A stretch of DNA of 64,000 bases from an uncultured Pirellulaceae bacterium (GTDB taxonomy: Bacteria; Planctomycetota; Planctomycetia; Pirellulales; Pirellulaceae), in assembly GCA_938083195.1 (NCBI GenBank), contig CALKCK010000016.1, forward strand, positions 1 through 64,000. Reading direction: 5' to 3'. Position 1 is the first letter of the stretch. Each line of letters begins with the position of its first letter. The notes under the pieces were generated by a model. That model was given only the letters and a program-made list of their open reading frames with translations, was not told the DNA's origin and searched no databases. Made by a program: the position numbers and the translations under genes. Shown piece after piece: positions 39,323 through 54,310 of the stretch.

Positions 39323-41682
39323 TCACGCCAACCCCTTCCAGCGTCGCAGTCCCCATTCACCAATCAGCAATCCGATCGCTAATGAGAACACAGTCCATCG
39401 GTGCCACCAGGGATTCGAGACGGTCTCCATGACCGGCACTTCTCGATACTCCAATCCAGATACAAACTGCTCTAAAGAATCAATATCAATGACCTGACCA
39501 CCGGTTTGATCAGCAATCTCTTTCATCAACTGGGGATTAGGTTCAAGTGATTGAAATTCTTCACTGTCAGGTTCAGAAACCCACCCAGATTCTCGCGTTT
39601 CAATTTCGCTACCATCAGGTGCCTTCACAGCCACTGATGCTCGATAGACCCCAGTTTCCCCGGAAACAAAATTCGCGACGTAAACACCCGGCACGGAATC
39701 GGTGGGCTCACCTGCCAACTCAATCGTTTTACCCTCAGGCGTTTGTACTTGAATAGCTACGGTGGCATTATCGAAAGGCTTATAAGCTTCATCGTTAACG
39801 GAAACCTTAATCTCAGATGATCGGTTCGCATCATTAAGTCGATTTATCTCCACTTCTACACGTCGGGGGACATCAGCAATTGCCCATCGCAATGTCTGTC
39901 GCCAAGCCTTGAGCAAGTCCTCATTGTCCTCCTCACTCTTTAGTTGCCAACGCCAAAAATCTCCAATCAGCAATGCCCCGGAACGCCCGCGTCCGTAGGG
40001 TTGAACCACAAGTGCTGGATGCATTTCCTCGGCATCCGAAGTTACCGTTGCCAATACAGTCGCCCCTGGCTTGATGGAATTTGCGAGATTCACAGTCTTA
40101 AATTTCGGCATCGCCGCTAAGCGTTGCCTTTCTTTTTCTTCCGTCGACTCAATCCTAACCCAGGGCTGCAGCCAACCCTCACGCGTGAGATCGAGCTCGT
40201 ATTTTTCATCTGACGGAGACGCCAAACGGTCTAAGTAGACGGGCAACATTTCGCCAATTTGAGTTTTTGCGTAATCGCCCGCAACAAACGATTCTTGCCC
40301 ACCCAACATCAATAGCCCACCACCACGCAAACTAACGAATTGCTGCAGCAACGACTTTTGATCTTCCGTAAAGAAATCGGCTTCCAAGTCATCAATGACA
40401 ATGGCGTCATATTCAAAAAGCGTTTCAGCGTCTTTCGGAAATCCACCCCGCAATTCCTCTTTATCCCTCGTACCCAAGCGAATAAACACGGGCTCGTCAT
40501 GTTGCTCTGTTGTATCATCGTCCTGAGAATCGAATCCACGAAAAAGCGAATTAGATTGCTGACCGTCGCGCCCTCGAAAAGTAAACTTAGCCTCTCGCTT
40601 AGCTATTCTCACTAAGGCGACGAGATCTAACTCATCATCACCTTGCAATGACCTGCGCAAAAATTTAAGCTCCCAGTTTGGTCGTCCCGTCACGTATAAC
40701 AACCGAAAAGGGCCTCGACCACGATCCACGAGCACCAACCGCTCGTTATTAATAACCGTTGCTTCAGCCTGAGAATCAACTACCGACATCTCTCCTGCAG
40801 CTCCTGAAGCATAAGCCTTCACCTTGAACACGTTGATGCCACGACGCTCAGGCCGTGTTTGGAAACGCACGACAAATGGCCTACCGTCTTCGACATCCAT
40901 CACTTCTTTCTTAGAAACTTCCTCTCCCGCTTCATCGAGCAGGGCAACTACAATTTTCTCGCCCTCATAACCACTGGCCATCAATTCAGCCGTGATTGTT
41001 ACGGGAGCCGATTCAAAATTCGTCTGAGTGCTGCTGACTCTCGTAATGCCAAGATCTCTTGCTGGCAGCTGATTACCCAGCAAAACGGGGAACACTGGCG
41101 GCATAGAACCCCAAGGCATCGCAGCGAACGCTTCTTTATTCCAATCAGTTGCGTTCCCGTCGGTCATCAAAATAATTCCCGCTGCCGGGCGACCGGCAAA
41201 TCGATTTGTAGCCAAACTTAAATTCGAAAGAATATCACTCCCACGCTGGTCGGCACGAAATTCTTCAAAATTGGAAACCGGCCGCAAACGTCGGTCAAAT
41301 TGATATTTTCGAACATCAAAATCTTCAGCCAACTGACTCAACCAATTGGCCTCACCATTAAGCTTCTGGAACAGTTCCGCCTCTCGCGTCGTGCTCTCAC
41401 CTCGGTCTTTTATCTGCAGGCTTTGACTATCATCCGCCATAATCACCATCAAATTCGCCCCCTTTTCAGGGCGAGCGTAGCGATACATGGGCTCTAGCAA
41501 ACAAACCGCCAGTAACAACACAGCCGAAATCTTCATGAATGCCATGAGCGATTTAGAACCACCCGCCGCACGGGCATTGAAGTAAGACCAGATGACAATT
41601 ACTGCGGTAATCGCCATCAGAATAGCCACTGCCATTCCCCAGTCGGACGCTCCCCAGGCATTTGGGATCCAGGAACTATCCA

Positions 41683-41683
<1 letters not shown>
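39323..41683 (-). CDS. vWA membrane protein with glutamine amidotransferase-like region
   Basis: A 786-residue inner-membrane protein. Two membrane segments lie near the N-terminus (about 15-35 and 48-65) and one at the C-terminus (about 765-783). Between them are a von Willebrand A domain with a complete metal-ion site start (ADDSQS, about 82-87, and MTDGN), Ig-like segments (about 210-320), a class I glutaminase-like fold without an evident cysteine nucleophile (about 330-520, GGGLLMLGGQESF), and another Ig-like segment. The ATG overlaps the upstream stop (TAATG at 41681-41685). Likely a periplasm-facing component of the MoxR/vWA cluster. Confidence 0.8.
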
Positions 41684-45410
<3,727 letters not shown>

Positions 45411-45411
<1 letters not shown>

Positions 45412-47600
45412 TAAACCAAATCTCCTCCAGTTTTAACTGTCACTGTTTCGCCGTTCGACAATTTCGACCTAGACGAAGTTCGCGCGGCAAGCCATGTCTC
45501 AAAGAGTAATAATAAAATAGCCGCGACAATTAACCACTTCCATATTTTCTGACGATCCTCGATATCTCGATCCAGCATCGAACGCATCTGCGCTCGTTCG
45601 GAGGCTGCTGTTTCCTGTTCGCCAACGTTAACTGAAAACATCTCGATCTGCTCCAGTGGAATCGCCGTCGTCGCACTTTCGGATCGATTTACATTCACAG
45701 CAAATAACATCTCCTCTTTTCCACGCGGCTCTGCGTTAACCTCGGACTCACTACCCGCGGAGTCTTTGTCGTTGTCAATCAATCGATAGATCCCCGGTTG
45801 ATCCGTTTGCGAAAAACTCGCTGAATCGGCAGAAATCACCTCTCGTGCGCCATCTGGTTTAACTATTTCACGATCCTTCAAGCCGTTTTCTGCGACGGGG
45901 ATAGAGATCGTTTCCCCGACCGTATAAGACTGATCGAGTTCAGGCAGATTGGCTGCAATTTCAACCAAACCATTAATCAATGGGACAAACTTCGTGGACA
46001 GTGCTAATTGGCTTTGACGTGGATTCCAGCCACTTGCCATCACATAAACGCATCCGCGATCTGGATTTTCTAATTTCCAAATAGCCGGATCGTCATTTTC
46101 AAATCGAGCCAGCACAACCGCCAGTGGATCGACAATTTCGACCGCTTGATGATTCCAGAATCGGATATTTGTAAAATCGTTATATCTAGGATTGGCGAAC
46201 AACTGAAACAACCGACTGGAGAAATCAATCTCAGCCAACATTTGATAATCGTCTTTCGAGCGGCGCGGCGCTTTCGATTTCGCTTTCAAGCGGCCACCAA
46301 TCCAATCCTGCGTGAAATTGACAGTTTCAGCATCCGACAGAATCACGAAAAGCGTCCCGCCCGCTTTCAAATAGTCATCAATTTCGTCCCGGCGAACTTC
46401 GCCAACCGGTGATGTCAACACCGTCAAAGCCGCCGGCCCCATGCCAGAACCTCGAAGCGAATCATCCGCTTTCAATTGCCGCGTGACCACTTTACGCGAG
46501 GGAGTCTCAATTAAACTTCGCCGCAAGTAATATTGCAATTCTTCTGGGTTATCTGGCGTATCGGTACCGAGATAATCCACTCTCAACATTTGCTGCTCGA
46601 CCGGAGCCACAAAATACGCGTTGTCAAAAATCTCAGAATCACCTGAGAGTTCGAAAACTTGATTGTTTAGATTTTGCTCCGGAGCAATTTGCATCACACG
46701 GCTCGTTCCAGCGGGAACAAAAAATGGCAACGATTCAGAAATCGTTCCATTTTTCCAGTTTACAAAAAACTGATCCACAACCGACTCTTCAGAATTTCGA
46801 ACTCTAATTCGCAGGCCAGAGTCAGATTCATCACTCGTCGCCGCCAACAATTGAAGCGTTGCGTTGGTGGGGTCTTTAGCGACGACCGAATAAAACTCGA
46901 CAAAAACAGTGGCTGGCCACTGGTAAGCTTGAAGAGAATCCAAATTCGATCCTTTCTGCAAGTCACTCACCACCGCCATTTGGAGTTTCGCGACCGTCGT
47001 TTTCTCGCCATCCACCCTCTGTGAATCTCGCCAAACATCCAGATTATCTGCAACCGTCACCATCGCATTTCCGAGGTCAGATCGATGCCACCCTGGCTCC
47101 AACGTTTTAAATCCCTTTCGGATCGAATCGGCACGAGCACTCAGGCTATCATTCAGCTGATCGTTAAAATCAACGACCGTTCGGACATTTTCGTCGAATG
47201 CCATCAGCGATACATCATCGCCTTTTTCCAAACCTGCTAATACGTTTTCCATTTGACGTTCAGCCTGATCCCAAAGACCAGACCGACGCATACTTGCGCT
47301 TGTGTCGATCAAAATTGCGACACGGCGGTTAGCAACTTCGTACTCGGTAAGCGAATTTTGCCCCCGAAAAAATGGTCTCATGAATGCAATTGCAATTAAG
47401 CCAATCGCCAGTGCCCGCAGCAAAAGTAATAATATATTCTCCAGACGACTTCGACGTGTTAGGGAGGGAGGCGAGGGCTTAAGGAATATTAGTGAACTAA
47501 ACTCCGTCTGCCCCTTCGGCGTCTGCCTTATCAAGTGAAGTAAAAATGGAAAGGCGATTGCCAAGGCCCCGAGACCAAACAACCAGGCGAGTGCACTCAT
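45411..47600 (-). CDS. BatA-like vWA membrane protein
   Basis: A 729-residue inner-membrane protein with the BatA N-terminus: two membrane helices (about 5-24 and 58-78) joined by a loop with the conserved LIFLKPS and RRSRLENILLLLLRAL pattern. The vWA domain has an intact metal site (AILIDTSASM, about 94-103). A beta-rich and glutaminase-like region follows, then a C-terminal helix (about 690-710, WLIVAAILLLLFE). In other bacteria such proteins act with MoxR and DUF58 in envelope stress or protein maturation. The start overlaps the DUF58 stop (ATGA) and the stop overlaps the next ATG. Confidence 0.88.
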
Positions 47601-48565
47601 TGGGCCCCCCTGACTTGCGTTGCGCGTTTTACGGATCTACCGTTGGACGCCCGGGATTGGAGCAACTCAAGCAAAGCGACTTCGAGCGGTTGATCCGTTG
47701 GAATGGTGAAATAATCGACGCCGATTTGATCACAGGTCTCTTTAATAGAAGATTCGTGCTCCAGAAACCTCTTCCGATACTCTGCCACTGCAGAATGCGG
47801 ATCGACATAGATTTCTCGCCCAGTCTCCAAATCCCGAAACAAACTCGCTTTATCAAACTCAAACTCAATTTCGGTTGGGTCAAGAGTTCTCAAAATGACA
47901 ACTTCATGCCCGCGTGTTCGAAGGTAATTAAGTTTTTTTATGAAACTCTCAACGGGAGCGAGCAAATCTGAAATCAAGACAACAAGCCCACGCTTTGAAA
48001 CCGTTTGCGCAATCTGCTCAAGGGGAGCCGACAAATCAGTTGACTTGCCAGAAGTAGAATTTTCGAGCGTTAGCATCAACCGTCGCAAGTGTCCTGCCCG
48101 ATAGCGGGGAGGAATCATGTCCACGATTTGATCACCAAAAGTAACCAACCCAACCGCGTCTCGCTGGCGATTCAAGAACCATGCAAGGGATGCCGCCATC
48201 GTTTTGGCGTATTCTAATTTGGAATATTCACCCGAACCAAAACCCATGGAATGACTCATGTCGACCAAGAGATAACAACGGAGATTCGTTTCATCTTCAA
48301 ACCGCTTAATGTAATAACGATCTTGCTTGGCATAGAGTTTCCAGTCGAGGTAACGAAGATCATCTCCAACGGAATACTGTCGGTAATCGGTAAACTCAAC
48401 TGAGAAACCATGATAGGGACTGCGATGAAGCCCCGACATAAAACCCTCAACTACAATTTTTGCGCGCAATTCGAGATTCTTAATCTGCATAATTGCAGTG
48501 GGTGACACCCCGGAAGAAGGGCGGACCGCTGATGTTGATTCGTGAGTGGGTGAAAGATCGGCCAA
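47597..48565 (-). CDS. DUF58 / vWA-like protein
   Basis: A 322-residue cytoplasmic protein of the DUF58 family, partner of MoxR ATPases. The diagnostic motif YSVGDDLRYLDWKLYAK lies at about 66-82; a vWA-like domain with DMSHS metal-site residues (about 102-106) and VLISDLL follows. The start is TTG at 48565: GAGG lies six bases upstream, and an ATG four bases earlier is in the wrong frame. It is 57 bases after the MoxR stop and overlaps the BatA-like gene by four bases. Confidence 0.92.
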   Translation of the reverse strand: MADLSPTHESTSAVRPSSGVSPTAIMQIKNLELRAKIVVEGFMSGLHRSPYHGFSVEFTDYRQYSVGDDLRYLDWKLYAKQDRYYIKRFEDETNLRCYLLVDMSHSMGFGSGEYSKLEYAKTMAASLAWFLNRQRDAVGLVTFGDQIVDMIPPRYRAGHLRRLMLTLENSTSGKSTDLSAPLEQIAQTVSKRGLVVLISDLLAPVESFIKKLNYLRTRGHEVVILRTLDPTEIEFEFDKASLFRDLETGREIYVDPHSAVAEYRKRFLEHESSIKETCDQIGVDYFTIPTDQPLEVALLELLQSRASNGRSVKRATQVRGAQ

Positions 48566-48622
48566 ACATGCCTCTACAAGCTAAGAATTAAAATGACAAC
48601 TACTTTAGAACGATTCCCGCAA

Positions 48623-49639
48623 TCATTTGTTTCCTACCTGTGGCACAGACACATGTTCTAACAATTGGTCTATGATCTTCTCGACGGTAACCCCTTCCGC
48701 TTCAGCACGATAACTTGGCAGAATCCTGTGCCGCAAAACAGGATGCGCCAATGACTTTACGTCATCGAGATTCACATGCGATCTCCCACAAAAAAGAGCC
48801 CTCGCTTTAGAACCAAGAATCAAATTCTGAGCAGCCCTCAAACCAGCTCCCCAGTTGACATATTGATTCACAAACTCCGGCGCGCCCGCCCGGCCTGGCC
48901 GACTCGCATCAGCAATCCGAACGGCATAACGCACCAAGTCTTCCGCAACAGGGACGTTTTTAACCGTCCCGTGAAAACGCCGAACGTCTTCCGCTGAAAA
49001 AAGTTTATCAATCGTCTGTTTAAATTCAGAGGTGGTCTGTTGAACCACTTTAACTTCTTCGTCTTGACTTAAATAATCAATTTTTACGTTGAACATAAAT
49101 CGATCGAGCTGTGCTTCAGGAAGCGGGTAAGTCCCCTCCATTTCGATCGGATTTTGCGTCGCCAACACAAAAAACGGTTCTTCGAGTTGATAACTGACGC
49201 CCGCCGCAGTTACTTGATGCTCTTGCATCGCCTCAAGAAGGGCTGCCTGTGTTTTCGGTGGAGTTCGATTTATCTCATCTGCCAAAACAACATTAGCGAA
49301 AATTGGCCCCTTCACAAATTGCATGGACCTCGAACCACCGTCGTTCTCTTGGAGAATTTCAGTTCCCGTAATGTCGGCCGGCATCAAATCGGGAGTAAAC
49401 TGAATTCGACGGAAATTCAAATCGAAAACCTCCGCAATACTTCTCACCAGCAACGTCTTCGCCAATCCAGGGGCGCCGGTAATAAGACAATTCCCACCCG
49501 CAAACAGACTGATCAACAACTGCTCGATTACCAACTCCTGCCCAACGATCAACTTGGATAATTGATCATAGATTTTTTGCCGACCATCTCTGATCTGCTG
49601 CACGGCATGCTGTTCTTCTTCGTAGGTATTGAGTGTCAC
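48623..49639 (-). CDS. MoxR-family AAA+ ATPase
   Basis: A 338-residue AAA+ ATPase thought to act as a chaperone for assembly or metal loading of vWA-linked proteins. Walker A is GAPGLAKT (about 57-64), Walker B is VVLADEINRTPPKTQAALLEAM, with sensor 1 ATQNP and the lid at the C-terminus. The start is GTG at 49639, with GGAG eight bases upstream. It sits between DUF4159 (44 bases upstream) and DUF58, the usual MoxR-DUF58 order. Confidence 0.95.
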   Translation of the reverse strand: MTLNTYEEEQHAVQQIRDGRQKIYDQLSKLIVGQELVIEQLLISLFAGGNCLITGAPGLAKTLLVRSIAEVFDLNFRRIQFTPDLMPADITGTEILQENDGGSRSMQFVKGPIFANVVLADEINRTPPKTQAALLEAMQEHQVTAAGVSYQLEEPFFVLATQNPIEMEGTYPLPEAQLDRFMFNVKIDYLSQDEEVKVVQQTTSEFKQTIDKLFSAEDVRRFHGTVKNVPVAEDLVRYAVRIADASRPGRAGAPEFVNQYVNWGAGLRAAQNLILGSKARALFCGRSHVNLDDVKSLAHPVLRHRILPSYRAEAEGVTVEKIIDQLLEHVSVPQVGNK

Positions 49640-49683
49640 TTCGTCAGCTCCAGTTATTTAATTTCATTTTCATCGATTTCAAA

Positions 49684-50538
49684 TCAATGAGTCATTGCAT
49701 AGGTCACGATATTAATTCCGAGAGGGTACGCATAAGGTTCCGAATAAGTCTCGAAATACCCCCGATCAACGCCCTCTCGCTCCCAGCCATCGCCAAGGTC
49801 TGTATTGTGACAAATGAAGGCCATCATTCGTCCATCGTCGTCAAAGATGCCGCGATAATTAGCCGACTCTGCGTCTGCCCGTTCCGTTTTCCGGCCGTAC
49901 ATAAAATGCTGAATACTGGGAATTTGAGGCTTCTTATCGAGATCATAGACGATGTGAAAAATCTCATGATCAAGCGGGATGTCCTCGGGTTCTCGGTCGG
50001 GAAAAACCCGTTTCATTTCCCGATAAAAATTCGCCCACTCGTCTTCACCCCAAAAATCATCCACCATTAAAAAACCGCCCTTGTTTAGATAACGACGCAG
50101 CGCAAGCACCTCTTCCTCGCTAAACAACAGATGACCCGGTTCGATAATATAAATAAATGGGTAGTCAAAGAGCGATTCATCCGTGAGCCGAATGATCACT
50201 CCCTCGGGGGCAACCTCCAGAGAGGTAAGCTCTTTCAATCGGTAGGAAAGATTTAAATCCGCGTCGGGAAAATCAGTTCGCCACTTACCACGACTGCCGC
50301 CTCGCCCGCCACGCCATCCGTAATTTCCATAATGGGAATCGTATTGAATTCGAGCGAAGGTAAACACATCGTCTTTGAATCCCTTACTCTCCTCCCACAG
50401 GGGGACACCATTGCGTTGATTTTCATCCATTCCCCGGCGGCCACCAAATTGACGCTGATAATCCTGAGCGACCACCCAACCGGCGATCAATAACCCAAAA
50501 ACCAGCAGGCAGATTTTGTTTCCAAAAATAGAATTCAT
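49684..50538 (-). CDS. DUF4159 protein, exported
   Basis: A 284-residue protein with a signal peptide (to about residue 25, WVVAQ). The body matches DUF4159: FARIQYDS, a disordered Arg/Gly stretch, then LFDYPFIYIIEPGHL, LRRYLNKGGFLMVDDFWG and the C-terminal GINIVTYAMTH. The fold is thought to be glutaminase-like, without known activity. DUF4159 genes often accompany MoxR/BatA sets. The start overlaps the upstream stop (ATGA at 50535-50538). Confidence 0.88.
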   Translation of the reverse strand: MNSIFGNKICLLVFGLLIAGWVVAQDYQRQFGGRRGMDENQRNGVPLWEESKGFKDDVFTFARIQYDSHYGNYGWRGGRGGSRGKWRTDFPDADLNLSYRLKELTSLEVAPEGVIIRLTDESLFDYPFIYIIEPGHLLFSEEEVLALRRYLNKGGFLMVDDFWGEDEWANFYREMKRVFPDREPEDIPLDHEIFHIVYDLDKKPQIPSIQHFMYGRKTERADAESANYRGIFDDDGRMMAFICHNTDLGDGWEREGVDRGYFETYSEPYAYPLGINIVTYAMTH

Positions 50539-53207
50539 GGAGACTCCTTTTTGGTCTCAACCGCATCAGCCTTGATGGCTTCCGGCGTAAACTTCACTGG
50601 CGGGGAAATCTCAGCTTGAGCATCGACAATCTCAAGCAACAAATCATAAGCCGCTCGGTAACGAGGGGCACGCTCTAACGATCGGACTACCTGGTCTTTC
50701 GCCTCCCCCAGTTGTTGCTGTCGAAACAAAGCCGATGCCAGGCGGTAGTGGACATCAGCAGCGTCCAGCGGATCCATTCTCGCAAGAGCAGTCAACGATT
50801 CAACCGTTGCCTGATCATCTTGCGTCTGCTCAGCGGCAACCGCAAGGAATCGGTAGGGCGATGGCAGCAAAGGGTTCAGAGCGAGCATTTTACGGGCTAC
50901 CGACTTTACTTCCGCCCAATCAGAATTAGCAGAATAAATCTCAAGCAGCCGCATTAACAACTCAACACTATTGGCCTCCATCGCCACATACTGTTCGAGC
51001 ATTTTCAATTCTTCATCAGGATCATCCAATTTGCGATGGCACTGAGCGAGAAGAGGGTACGTAGATTTCATTTCAGGACAAATTTCTAAAATCTTCAAAA
51101 GTGCATCTCTCGCCGATTCCCACCGCTCCTCCTCAATAGCCTGACGGGCTTCTTGATTTAACCCAGCAAGATTATTGGGATGCTCTTGATTCCATTGCTT
51201 CCAATCAGCCGCCGTTGCGTCGGGAATTAATTTCACTTTATCCCAATTCGCCGTTGGCGCGAAAGCTTCAGCCTTCTGCAAAGCAAACTTCGCAAACGAC
51301 TTGTCGATAAATTCAATGGGGGCACAATGACGCCGCAGCGCGTCGTTTATCGGAGTCCCAAATGCCAATTCCTGAAGTACATTTTTCAATCCGTCCAGGC
51401 CGAATTCCTGAATTAAATATTCTACGACCAATGATGATTCATAATAGGCAAACTGTAAATGAACGGGGGAGGGCGGTCGCAGAAACGCACCACTTAACTC
51501 GCTTACGGGCGTTAAGCTCTCCGAGAGTACCATTTCACGGAACACCGTTCCCATCGTCTCTCCCCAAGCCGAATCCGCAAGCTTTTCCTCGTGCACAGAA
51601 ATCCCCTCACTCAGCCAGCGGGGCATCTTATTTTTTGTTTTCTGAAGCGTGACAACATGGCAGAACTCATGCCACAAAACCGACTCCCAGCTCGTCAAAT
51701 TCACTCCCTGAGCGGCAGGACTATTCATCGTGATGACACGCCCAAAACAGACACCCAAAAAACCGGACCCACCCGGCAATCCAAATGTACGAATCGCAAA
51801 ATCCTGTTGACGCGGGAAGATCTCTACAAAAACTGGCGTTTCCAATTCTGAATCATACTTGGTGCACAAATCTGCTTTCGCTCGAACAAGCAATTCTAAA
51901 ACTCGATCACCATATATCGCAGCTTCGTCGGCTCCCATCCGAACAACAAATCCATCTCGTTCAAGCGTCTTAAATTTAGCGATCTCATCCCGCAGCGTAA
52001 CGAGGTTGTAGGCCACGACACTGTATTGATCTTCGTCAAAAACTTCATCCGCCAATTTCCAGCCTTCCAACTCTTGCCCCAACCGCAAAAGGTCATGTGC
52101 TAATTGAATCTTTGCCGGCAGAAAATTCTCGTCGTAAACCAATGCGCGTCTCTGGTATTCTTCCCCTTCGGAAAATCGATATTTTTCCGACAACTCCCGA
52201 CCAATTAAATGATCCACCTCTGGATTGCCCAGCCAACCCGCAAATGCCCGCTCTCGAAATTCACCTTCTTGCTGGGGCTGATTTTGCAAATGAGCAATCA
52301 CCGACCGGTAAGCCCATGCCCTGGGAAGCTGCGGATGGACTTTCTGAATTTTCTCCAAAGTTTCAATCGCTTTGTCGTAGTCCTCTGAACTTATCTGCTG
52401 ATCCGCAAGCAACAGCAAGATCTCGACGTTAGATGGGTTAATCGCGAGAACACGGTTCACCAACTCATTTACCTTTTCGGAATCGCTCGGCAGAAACGAC
52501 TTCGCAAGCCCGACCATTGCATCGACATCCGCAGGAAGTAATTGAAGCACCTCCGAATAATTCTCCGCTGCCAACGCATAATCCTGTTTCGAAAAAGCCA
52601 AATCCGCAATCGCCCGAAACACTTCGGGATTGGTTGGATACCGCTTTCGGACAGGGTAATAAAAAAGATCAAGCACTTCTTTTGCATCCGCGTTTCGACT
52701 AAGAAAATATCTGCCAAGAGCAAGCTGGTTAGCAAGGTCTTTGTATCGCCATGAATTCCTCGAAGCGAGGGTTTCTATTTCCGACAGCAATTTGGCCGAA
52801 CCGTCATCGTCTCCACTGAATCGACGCACCTCGCTTCCAATCCTCCGCAGCCGAATGCTATTCTTAAATCGAATCAACGAGGCATCCAAACTCTCAACGG
52901 CAGCCTCATAATCTCCAGTCTTTAACTGACACTCAATTGTGCGAATTGCCCATTTCTCCTCAACGCTGTAACGCCCCAATTTTTCATCGATTGCTCCCGC
53001 AAGCTTAATTACTTCAGAATACCGCCCTTCATTGTAAAGGCGTTCGGCCTGCTCAGATTCCGACTCCACAGGAGTCGCCGAGAGAGAATCAACAATACTT
53101 TGGCCAGTCGAGATGGTCGGAGTGAATGCAAAGAGTGCACAAGCAACGCACCAAGCTCCAAACCAAATTAGAAATTCACGAGCAAGCTTAGGGGCAGGGC
53201 AGGTAAT
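50535..53207 (-). CDS. TPR protein with gluzincin-type metallopeptidase domain; probable ATT start
   Basis: First gene of the cluster, about 890 residues. TPR repeats fill both the N-terminal 300 and C-terminal 230 residues. Between them is a peptidase MA-like domain with HEFCH (51657-51671) and, downstream, WLSEGISVHEE supplying the third zinc ligand. The first standard start in frame is GTG at 53069, but the open frame continues upstream to 53273 with no ATG, GTG or TTG and encodes an excellent signal peptide (FLIWFGAWCVACALFAFTP). The likely start is ATT at 53207, with GAGG eight bases before it. A GTG start would lose the signal peptide and leave the enzyme in the cytoplasm. Confidence 0.75.
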   Translation of the reverse strand: MTCPAPKLAREFLIWFGAWCVACALFAFTPTISTGQSIVDSLSATPVESESEQAERLYNEGRYSEVIKLAGAIDEKLGRYSVEEKWAIRTIECQLKTGDYEAAVESLDASLIRFKNSIRLRRIGSEVRRFSGDDDGSAKLLSEIETLASRNSWRYKDLANQLALGRYFLSRNADAKEVLDLFYYPVRKRYPTNPEVFRAIADLAFSKQDYALAAENYSEVLQLLPADVDAMVGLAKSFLPSDSEKVNELVNRVLAINPSNVEILLLLADQQISSEDYDKAIETLEKIQKVHPQLPRAWAYRSVIAHLQNQPQQEGEFRERAFAGWLGNPEVDHLIGRELSEKYRFSEGEEYQRRALVYDENFLPAKIQLAHDLLRLGQELEGWKLADEVFDEDQYSVVAYNLVTLRDEIAKFKTLERDGFVVRMGADEAAIYGDRVLELLVRAKADLCTKYDSELETPVFVEIFPRQQDFAIRTFGLPGGSGFLGVCFGRVITMNSPAAQGVNLTSWESVLWHEFCHVVTLQKTKNKMPRWLSEGISVHEEKLADSAWGETMGTVFREMVLSESLTPVSELSGAFLRPPSPVHLQFAYYESSLVVEYLIQEFGLDGLKNVLQELAFGTPINDALRRHCAPIEFIDKSFAKFALQKAEAFAPTANWDKVKLIPDATAADWKQWNQEHPNNLAGLNQEARQAIEEERWESARDALLKILEICPEMKSTYPLLAQCHRKLDDPDEELKMLEQYVAMEANSVELLMRLLEIYSANSDWAEVKSVARKMLALNPLLPSPYRFLAVAAEQTQDDQATVESLTALARMDPLDAADVHYRLASALFRQQQLGEAKDQVVRSLERAPRYRAAYDLLLEIVDAQAEISPPVKFTPEAIKADAVETKKESP

Positions 53208-53513
53208 CGGTTCAGCCTCGGCAATATTTAGGCAACTTAAACGAGGAAGCCGAAATCGGCTGTCTTTATTGTATTAAATGCAACTGGGCGTGCAAAGTTG
53301 CGGACAAAGTCACATTTGTCACAAATTACCAGCAACGGTCATTTACTGAAACCAAAAGCCCGCGGTTGATCTTGCCACGCACATCCACTATTTTTTCGGT
53401 TATGGATGGGCCACGCAGCAGAGTACGCCATGTGCTTCAAGCGAATTGGCAATACAAAAACCGCCACTTATCGGAGCAATTATCCATTTTGCTCCGGACG
53501 GGAACAGCAACGG

Positions 53514-54263
53514 ATGTGGGGCACTTCACAAGGCGACCGAACACTGACTGGAGCGGAAGCTGCCTTGGTGCGAAAATCAGTCGGACACCTTCGAGACATG
53601 ATCACCGCGGGGCTCGATCTGGACGAACCTCACCGGTCCGAAGTGGACGTTTTCGACCGCCTCCAACCGACGCAACAACTATCCGTCCTTCATGAGGTCG
53701 CCCATGGGTTGCTCGACCCCCAGACCTCCATCATGGAACTTACCGCCGTACGAGAGGGAACCGTTCACACGATTTATCGTGAAATTTTTAGCCTCGTCGA
53801 GATCGAGATCGATCTCTCCCAGCATCGTGAAATTGATTTCGATTTTCAGGAATCGCCAGATGGACGCGAGCCTGCTTTTAACACCACGACAAAACTCGCC
53901 CATCAAATTCGTGCAACGATAGTCTCTGCGTGGCATGAACTTACTCAGCCAATAACTGAATGGAATCCAAGCGGCTTAATTCCGGAAGAACGACATCCCC
54001 ATAGCGTTCCCGAAATTGATTCCACCAACCTCGAATTGTGGTCATCAACCATTGAGTTCCTTGCCAACCAAGTGCTTTGGGATCGAGATTTCGAAATGGA
54101 ACCTTTTTTTGCCGATCTTGACCCTGCTAAAGTCGCCGATATCAAGTTGTATATGGGCATCCAGGAGAATTACTTTTCTTCACCGGCACCCGATGCCAAC
54201 TCCGCCGATTACCAGCGACTTGATCGGGAGCTCGTGGCACTGACCCGAAATCTCAAAGTCTAA
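53514..54263 (+). CDS. Conserved protein of unknown function
   Basis: A 249-residue soluble protein, rich in acidic residues and helices, with no signal peptide. I recognise no domain. A segment near residues 55-75 (LQPTQQLSVLHEVAHGLLDP) contains an HEVAH sequence that looks like an HExxH metallopeptidase helix, but no downstream third ligand motif is clear. The start is placed at 53514; the frame extends to 53406 with a cysteine-rich, unlikely leader. It is divergent from the metallopeptidase cluster and convergent with the Lon-like gene. Confidence 0.65.
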   Translation: MWGTSQGDRTLTGAEAALVRKSVGHLRDMITAGLDLDEPHRSEVDVFDRLQPTQQLSVLHEVAHGLLDPQTSIMELTAVREGTVHTIYREIFSLVEIEIDLSQHREIDFDFQESPDGREPAFNTTTKLAHQIRATIVSAWHELTQPITEWNPSGLIPEERHPHSVPEIDSTNLELWSSTIEFLANQVLWDRDFEMEPFFADLDPAKVADIKLYMGIQENYFSSPAPDANSADYQRLDRELVALTRNLKV

Positions 54264-54310
54264 CTTTATTTTAAGTTAACTTTAAAGAGATAACGCCGTA
54301 CCAAACGAAT

